Program-made: the position numbers and the translations under genes
Notes under the pieces: generated by a model
The model's input: only the letters and a program-made list of their open reading frames with translations
Told to the model about the DNA's origin: nothing
Databases searched by the model: none
Shown here: positions 57,825 through 64,000 of the stretch, piece by piece
How positions within the stretch are numbered: the stretch's first letter is position 1
Layout of the letters: each line of letters starts with the position of its first letter
DNA from: Talinum fruticosum
Taxonomy: Eukaryota; Streptophyta; Magnoliopsida; Caryophyllales; Talinaceae
Assembly (NCBI GenBank): GCA_021018815.1
Contig: JAITYX010000003.1
Coordinates: forward strand, 10,878,501-10,942,500
DNA: 64,000 nucleotides
Reading direction: 5' to 3'

Positions 57825-58292
57825 TTTTGTTGTCCTCTAGGTTCTATCTCTATCCTCCTCCTCTCGCTCTTCTCCATCTTCCCGAGCCTCTCCGAGCTTT
57901 CCTCTCTCTCTCTCTCGTCGTGGCTTCCCTAGGAAAGGCCACACCTTTTACTTTTACACTAATCAAATTCCTAACTAAACACTTAATCCCCCCTTCTTAC
58001 TCCGCTTTCCCTCTTCTATTGTAAACCATAATAATAATTAAACCCACATATGTAGCATACGCGGTCTCGGATTTATAGGTAGCTGGTCCGGGTGGAAAAT
58101 TCGAGAGGAAGGAATTAATACGCTTAACTAATAGTTACGCGAACTAATAATAATTTGCTCAAATAAATTCACGAATATATATATATATATATCCACGTAT
58201 ATATTTTAGTCATTCGACCTATTTTAATTAATTGAGGCTAAATAATTAATTTAACTCATATAAATACCTAACCCAAAATTACGGGTCTTACA
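54871..58292 (-). repeat. Long solo gypsy-type LTR L (3.4 kb)
   Basis: Minus strand TGTAAGACCCGTAATTTTGGG (58292) to ...TTTTGGGGTGTTAC(T) (54871): TGTAA...TTAC(A) ends as in many gypsy LTRs, possibly chromovirus Tekay type. Flanks GAATC (54866-54870) and TAATC (58293-58297) are a likely 5-bp duplication with one mismatch. It interrupts the leader of the E env-like ORF. It contains a very pyrimidine-rich + strand segment (57240-57930) with (CT)n at 57786-57821, which creates long but low-complexity frames (233, 191 and 137 codons) that I do not accept as genes. Confidence 0.7.
57786..57821. repeat. (CT)n microsatellite
   Basis: About 18 uninterrupted CT dinucleotides inside solo LTR L, within a broader CT-rich tract. 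Confidence 0.95.
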
Positions 58293-58383
58293 TAATCTCT
58301 ACTCTCTTTTCTCTACTCTCTCACTCTTCATTCTCACTTGTTCAATCCTTCTCTCTCAAGTCAAATTCTCTACTTCTCTCGAT

Positions 58384-59815
58384 ATGACGAAACGAGGAAG
58401 TGTTGCTTGAAGGAGGGTCAGCCACCGAAAAGGCTAGAACCCGAGTTTCCCAGCATGAGGATCTACTGAAGGACCCTTCTAAAGGCAAGGATCTCGCCTT
58501 CAATGAGCCAAAACATTCTATTGTTACCCAACACTATTTCCTAGAAGAAAACTTCTTTCTTTCCACCAAAATCTCGTGGATTAAACCAATGATCAAAACA
58601 AGAGCCTTCAAATACATGTGCTTCGATTACTACATCTATCCTAAGCTAGTCTTGGAATTCTATTTGAACATGTCCGCAAAGGACAATGTTGTCTACTCAC
58701 TTGTTCAGGGGAAGAACATCACTATCAATCTTCCTCTTCTTCACAAACTCTTTGAGGTTCGGACTCCCTTTTGAACTCAAATCTCATCCCCTTCACTAAA
58801 ATCGCGGATGAATTCTTTGACAAATATGCCGGAATCATCCCAAATCCGAGAAAGAATTTCTCTATGACTTAGATGAAGTTTGAGGACAGACTTCTCTAGT
58901 TTTCTTGATAAGAATTGTGTTCTCATTCTATCCATCCAAGGAGAACCTCAATAGTAAGGTTCTCAAGGTCCTTTATGATATTCTTGACGGATATGAGGTT
59001 GACCTCTTCTCTTTCATTCTCGACCAAATCGCTTATGTTCCTTTAGATCAAAAGAAACCCCCTCTAACTATTAGAGCTCTCCTCTCCACAATTTTTTCAC
59101 ATTTTGAAGTGGAGCTTTCAAATTATCCACATAAATTTCTTGAGCCACCCACGTGCATTGGCGAGGCTGAGCTAGTCAATCTAGGATACCGGAAACTAAG
59201 CCCGGTGTCCGGATCCACAACTCGAGCTCCCTCCTCCTCCTTCTCGTACTAAAAATATATTGAAACCCTTCTTTTAACTACTCGTCCTTTATCTTCTCAT
59301 CCTTCCCCTTCTACTAATCTACTTCGAAGGTGGCATCATAATTTGTCGCTCATACGCCAAAGAGTTGCAAACAACTCTTGGTACTTTCTAGGCTTTCATG
59401 CCTTGACTCAACTTTAGAGCACGACCGAGAGGCGGATTGATTAGAGTAAAGCTCGGCCAGGGAGCTCAAGGACATCATCAAGAAGCAACAAGATTAGATC
59501 AGCCATCTCCACGAGCACGGATCTAAGGTTTTTGAGGACTAAGAATCGGCTTTAGACACATACTTGTCCTCATAGTCTTCCACCTCTTCTAACTCGTAGT
59601 CGAAGAAGAAGAAGGAGAAGAAGAAAAGTTGGAGCGAGGCTAAGCGAACGCCAAGGAGGAAAGGAACCATAGGTTATCTCCTCGGAGCACACCGAGTCGG
59701 CCTCCGAGGAAGTTGGGGACGTTGGTCGGTCCCAAGCCCGACCATCCGCACAACCCACTCAAGATGAGGAAGTTGACGGCTCAAAAGAGGAAGTGGAGGA
59801 AACAACACCTTTAGT
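58384..59815 (+). pseudogene. Env-position extra ORF of copia E
   Basis: Starts at ATG 58384 (MTKRGSVA, compare A MPKRGN), with a frame break soon after. Open stretch 58400-58774 contains H-Y-F-L-E-E-N-F-F-L, I-Y-P-K-L-V-L-E-F-Y-L-N-M and V-V-Y-S-L-V-Q-G-K-N-I, like the plant-transposon/env-like domain found in many plant retroelements. 58905-59252 has S-K-E-N-L-N-S-K and D-G-Y-E-V-D-L-F-S-F-I-L-D-Q-I-A, equivalent to A 21390-21300. The C-terminal charged region is degraded (59400-59815). Role unknown; no membrane anchor seen. Confidence 0.7.
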
Positions 59816-60444
59816 TTGAAGGACTACTCAACAAGAACAATTACCTCCTCTCCTACTGCAGCCTCTACTGCAAAACGCACGATTTCATCTCAACACTATA
59901 GGCGTAGAGGCGAGTGGACCTCATTCCTCCTCCTCCAATTGCACCTGTTCCACCCCCTTCTTAGTTTTCTATATTTTCTATTTTTTTGTCCAATATTTCT
60001 GTTTTTCTTATCTTTCCTCCTTGAGATTTTTTTGATGAAATGCATAGGGGGATAGATAATTGGGAGAGATAGCTATTTGGTTTAGGGGAGTTTAGGTTAT
60101 TTTTTCGTTGTGTTATATGTTTGTTTACGAGCAAATAATCAAAGTAATGAAAGTTAAGCATTTTCTAAGCATCATTGTTTATCTCTATTTTTTTACTTTT
60201 CTCGCTCCGATGAATAGCTTACATCCATGTTTATATTTGTTTATATTGCTCTAATAAGTTTCTTATTTGCTCGATATGTAATTATGCATCAATCGACTCT
60301 AATAACAAATTACAACTCTATACTATTATGTCTAACTCAAACCATTCTAATAGTTATTTGTTTTTTAGCAAAGAAAACTTAACTATCAGAACTTCTAACT
60401 ACGATTTCTAAGTGTTGAATGTCTTCCATCAAAAAGCGGGAGAT
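59816..60444 (+). other. E 3' noncoding region and polypurine tract
   Basis: AT-rich, with TTTAGGGGAGTTTAGG (60081-60096) equivalent to the same segment in F and A. It ends AAAAAGCGGGAGAT before the LTR. No gene. Confidence 0.6.
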
Positions 60445-60461
60445 TGAAGACTCGGGTATAA

Positions 60462-60492
<31 letters not shown>

Positions 60493-61567
60493 GTTTTGAA
60501 TTCAAGTCATTTTCGAAGCTCATCTTTAAGTTTTTATATCTGTTTGACCTACTTGAGTAAAACGCTTATCTCCGGGTTTTTGACCCACTCGGATGCAACT
60601 CGGTCGGAGGTCTTGCCTAAATAATTTCACATGCATAATTTATTCTAAGTCGTGACTTATTGTAAATACCGAAAAGGAATTACTGCGTTATTTCATTTTT
60701 CTAAGTCGATTTATTAACCGAAATTATTTATTTAGCAAACTTCATGCACTTGTATTTATATAATTTTAATTCTTCATTCATCTAAAAGATAGACACAAAA
60801 TGGAACTAGAATTTATTGAATATTCAACTCAGAAAGTTCCTTTTATTCGGTTTAAGGATAATTAAGTGCTTAATTATTTGAACTAATTATTTATCCTTGC
60901 CTAATCTTGGACCAAAGTATTTCTATACTTTGAGTACAATTTTGATTTGCTTTTGTAGGTTGATTAAATTGATTTAATCTCATTTCAAAAAGTAAAAGCA
61001 ACCAGCTTCTAATTGTTAAACACCAGTAGATAGAAAAGTCAACTGTTTCGGGACAAGCTTAGACACCGTGTCGGGGTTGTTTGTTTCCATTTACGTTAAA
61101 CATCAACTTTGAGTCTAACGGCTGTTTCAACCCCAAATTTAGTCATAACTAGTGGGTTGGACCACCTTTTGAGCCAAGGACTAAAGCACAACGTTCATAT
61201 CTACAATGGTTCTTTTTCGAGGGACTCGGACTATCCGTACAATGGCTAGTAAAGTTTCCCGAGTCTAGAATCGGTCACAACGGCTATCCGCCCTTCTAAG
61301 TATAAATAGAAGTCATCCTACAAGACTTGGACTTAGTAGATTGACGATTGCTAGAACTGAACTCTAATCTTACTCTCTCAATCTTTTCTAGCGTTCAACT
61401 TTGTACGTAAGTTTTTCTCAACTTCGAGTTGAACGGAAGAAGTCTTGTAATCAGTTTGACTCTTACTCACTTCATTTCGTGTAATATCCTTTGACCGAGC
61501 TGTAAGGGTTAACTCAGCTCAATTATCCCTAACTATAAAGGGTAACTCATTTAGGAAGTACTAGGGC
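60445..61567 (+). repeat. 3' LTR of copia E, interrupted by CACTA T2
   Basis: TGAAGACTCGGGTATAAC...; TATAAATA at 61301-61308; matches the E 5' LTR from 60970 on. It stops at ...GGAAGTACTAGGGC, where the 5' LTR continues GAGATAAGGG (35379-). Confidence 0.87.
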
Positions 61568-61599
61568 CACTACTACGAAATCACTTTTAATAACGGGTC

Positions 61600-61825
61600 T
61601 TTAACGACGTTTACAAAGACAAACCGTCATGAAAACTCGCACCGGTGACATTTTTGTAAATAAATACCATTGTTAACATATATGACGACGGTTCTAATGT
61701 AAGAACTGTCATGATAGATGTTTGCTAAACATTTAGCTACGGTTACGGTAATAGAACCATCGTTAAATGTCACATATGACGACGGTTCTATGACGAGAAC
61801 CGTCGTCATATGTCTTTCGGATCGG
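61600..61825. repeat. Subterminal repeats of CACTA T2
   Basis: Several direct and inverted copies of ATATGACGACGGTTCTA and its reverse complement (e.g. near 61681, 61775-61812). They are typical transposase-binding-type subterminal repeats of CACTA elements. Confidence 0.75.
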
Positions 61826-62749
61826 CATAAAAAATGCGATCTATTGTTTCCATGCGTACTTACAACTCTCGGTCTTATCGCTTTGTACAGCTTTTGCTCC
61901 TTCATGAACCTCGCTCATCGGATCTAGAATTCGTTCCTCGCCGCCGGTTGACTTGAATTGGTAAGCCTCTCCTCACTCTCGCCGTCTAGATCTCGTCTCT
62001 CTTAATCTTTCATTTATTTATAGTTTCCTCTCGTCTCTAAGTGTAGATCTCCTCAAATCCTCGTTGTCAAGCCTCTCCTCACCCTCGTCGTTCTCGGTTC
62101 TTAGGTATGAATCTCTATCCTCTCTTATTTTTCATTTTAAGTTATTTAGAAAATGTTTTATAGTTACATGTTGAATGTATTTGTGGTAATTATGTGAATG
62201 TTGAGAATGTGGGTAACATTTGTTTAGTTTATTAAGTTGGAAATTCGTGAAATATTTGAGATTTTTAAGAAATGGGTTTAGGAGTTTAGGATTTATAGTA
62301 ATTATAGCGAAATATGATAGGTAAGGATGGTAAATCAAAAGAGTGCATCCAAATTTGTTTAGGGTTTTAGAGAAATAGAAAGATAATTTGGATATAGGAT
62401 TATCCCCAAAAACCTTCTCATGAAGATAAATTTGTATCCAAATTTGCTTATTTTGATGAGTCGATGTTGGGGTGAACCCATTTATCTAATTATCGAAATT
62501 GGTATCCAAATATGGTTAGAGTTTAGAGAAATAAAAATATTTATGGTTTAGTGTTTGAGGAAATAGAAAATTTTGTGATTATATATTTAAGGATCAATAG
62601 GGAGAAAATATAAATGTGAAAATATAAAAAATTAAAAAGGTATTTGGATATAGGGATCTCCCCAAATACTTGTCGTAAAAATAAATTTGTTATCAAATTT
62701 ATTTAGTTTGATGAGTTGAAGTTGGGGGTGGACTAATTTATCCAATTAT

Positions 62750-63352
62750 CTAATTTTCCATTTCCTTTTTGGTTGCAAGTTTGTTGTATTATACATGATC
62801 GTAAACTAGAGTGCCGTGATTTTTTTGAATTTTACGTAATTCATTAAATAATAATGAAATATGAATGAAATATTGAGGACATTCATTTAGTTTGCTTTAA
62901 CTACCGAAGACATAATAGGAAGCGAAATTCTTTTGTTGTGATTAACAATGAGGTCGATTTTACAAGATAAAACATGAAGTGTACATGCAATATGGGCCGA
63001 TCTACAAAGAAGGGTAGCAGGTCGCCTAGTCAAATGAAAACAAAAGGTGATAAACATGAATGACTATTGTTTATGACCTTTTCTTTCCATTTGACTCCAC
63101 GATCCTTCTGCCATTATTTGTAGATCGGCGTATGTTGCATGTACACTTCATTTTTGTCTTGTAAAACCGACCTCACTATTAATTACAACAAGAGAATTAT
63201 GTTTCCTATTATGTCTTGCATCGTTAAAGGAAATTAAAGGGGTGGCCTCAACATTTCATTTATAATTTCATATTGTCTTATGAATTACATAAATTTTAAA
63301 AAAATCATGTCTAGTTTATGATAAATGTATAATACATCAAAATTGGAAGGAA
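62750..63352. repeat. Long foldback in T2 (arms ~300 bp)
   Basis: Inverted repeat: left arm 62750-63056, right arm 63067-63352, ~10-base loop. Paired segments include GAAGTGTACATGCAA with TTGCATGTACACTTC, GCCGATCTACAAA with TTTGTAGATCGGC, and AAGACATAATAGGAA with TTCCTATTATGTCTT. A transcript would form a long near-perfect hairpin. Confidence 0.85.
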
Positions 63353-63544
63353 ATATATATAGGGTTTAACGATGAGAAGGGCAAAAATATAAATGTAAAA
63401 ATGTAAAACAAATGGAAAGGTATTTGGATATAAATGTGAAACTGTAAAACAAATGTGAAAATACTTGTCATAAAGATAAATTTGTTATTAAATTTATTTA
63501 TTTTGATGAGTTGAAGTTGGGGGTGGACTAATTTATCCAAGTAC

Positions 63545-64000
63545 CTAAATTTGTGGTTTCCTTTTTGGGTGCAAGTTTGTTGTATTATACATGATCGTAA
63601 ACTAAAGTACATGATTTTTTAAGTTTGCGTAATGCATAAGACAATAATGAATATCAATGAAATGTTCGGGTCATCCATTTAGTTTGCTTTAATAACCAAG
63701 ATATAACTAGAAGTGAAGTTACCATAACTCTTATTGGCTTTGGCAATGAGGTCGAATTCACTAGGTATGACATAGAGTCTATGTGAAGTGTGGGTCAGTA
63801 CACAAAGAAAGGGAAAATGGATAAAGGCTTTATTGAAGAAAAATGTGATAAACAATAGGGAATTATTACTAGTTTTGTGATTGTTTACCACCTTTTTCTC
63901 CGATAAAACCTTTATCTCTTTTTCCTTTCTTCGTGTACCAACCCACACTGCACATAAACTCTATGTCTTGCCTTGTGAACCCGATCTCATTGTTAAAGAC
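63545..64000. repeat. Second long foldback in T2, cut by window end
   Basis: Left arm 63545-63856, loop, right arm from 63880 to beyond 64000. Paired segments include GTGATAAACAAT with ATTGTTTACCAC, GACATAGAGT with CTCTATGTCTTG, and CAATGAGGTCGAATTC with GAACCCGATCTCATTG. The left arm is a direct repeat of the left arm at 62750-63056. Confidence 0.8.

Larger units (their letters stand above)
34783..61567 (+). mobile_element. Copia element E, host of nested insertions
   Basis: A Ty1/copia element of the same family on the + strand, stretched to ~27 kb by insertions. Order: truncated 5' LTR (34783-35688), primer site (35689-35702), gag start, insertion X, gag, copia F, gag tail, protease, integrase with a filler and solo LTR K, RT, RNase H, TATA-bearing leader with solo LTR L, env-like ORF, 3' UTR, polypurine tract, 3' LTR to 61567, where CACTA T2 starts. 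Reading across F is confirmed by the perfect ACTAG duplication and by continuity of gag on both sides. Confidence 0.85.
61568..64000. mobile_element. CACTA element T2, one end
   Basis: Begins CACTACTACGAAATCAC, the CACTA terminal motif, after copia LTR bases GGC (probable 3-bp duplication, second copy outside the window). Subterminal repeats of ACGACGGTTCT / AGAACCGTCGTCATA type fill 61600-61820. 61850-62120 looks like a leader with two similar segments (AAGCCTCTCCTCAC at 61965 and 62072). From 62330 on there are tandem, foldback-containing units. No transposase is visible; it extends beyond the window. Confidence 0.85.

Noticed and set aside
57231..58024. Long + strand ORFs (233 and 191 codons) and a 137-codon minus ORF
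   Set aside because: They lie in a CT-rich low-complexity tract of solo LTR L; composition alone explains the lack of stops and residues are nearly all Leu/Ser/Pro/Phe.
62132..63612. Minus-strand ORFs of 68-91 codons in T2
   Set aside because: AT-rich frames (Ile/Phe/Asn/Lys) crossing foldback arms; no protein motif.
1..64000. Search for tRNA, rRNA, CRISPR array, bacterial operon or plasmid features
   Set aside because: None seen; all interpretable sequence is plant-type transposable elements.

Overview
The window is plant nuclear DNA, probably intergenic heterochromatin. It is almost entirely nested transposable elements, and I found no convincing host gene, tRNA, rRNA or CRISPR array. The plant assignment rests on Ty1/copia elements with Met-tRNA-type primer sites, Tat-type Ty3/gypsy elements with 2-kb LTRs and an extra ORF, and CACTA (En/Spm) transposons with a TNP2-type transposase. 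Nearly every coding region is broken. I use letter names for the elements.

Layout. (1) 1-2700: 3' end of a Tat-like gypsy element G1 (+ strand) with a complete 3' LTR. It abuts, and probably inserted into, the transposase of CACTA element T1 (2701-5891, minus). (2) 5892-8323: copia remnant B (minus; gag plus 5' LTR), sitting in the 3' LTR of gypsy G2. (3) 8324-29716: gypsy G2 (minus), with LTR stub, 3' noncoding region, an extra ORF on the opposite (+) strand, integrase, RNase H, RT and the linker upstream of RT. G2 is interrupted by copia fragment H (9386-11118) and by full-length copia A (18300-29078). A has similar LTRs, a likely target duplication TGGAT/TGGAC, gag, pol and an additional env-position ORF. 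(4) 29717-34782: copia D (minus), truncated and internally deleted. (5) 34783-61567: copia E (+), the large host of later insertions: X (35783-38002, class unresolved), full-length copia F (39264-48380, perfect ACTAG duplication), a 230-bp filler, solo gypsy LTR K (49942-52025) and long solo LTR L (54871-58292). (6) 61568-64000: a second CACTA element T2, which starts inside the 3' LTR of E and runs off the window.

Copias A, B, D, E, F and H belong to one family. LTRs are about 1.45-1.55 kb and run TGAAG...CTTCA, the primer site is TGGTATCGAGCC, the polypurine tract is like AAAAGGGGAGAT, and gag has a CCHC knuckle. Between RNase H and the 3' LTR they carry an extra ORF in the position used by Sirevirus env-like genes. 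A and E both have TATAAATA roughly 190-245 nt upstream of that ORF, which suggests a separate transcript.

Points worth following are the antisense ORF in G2, the internal promoter/env-like module of the copia family, arrays of long foldback hairpins inside both CACTA elements, the coding-like filler in the E integrase, and a clustering of LTR-pair differences at CCG/CGG motifs that may be systematic sequencing error. If so, some apparent frameshifts here are artefacts. All calls come from reading the sequence; no searches or alignments were run.
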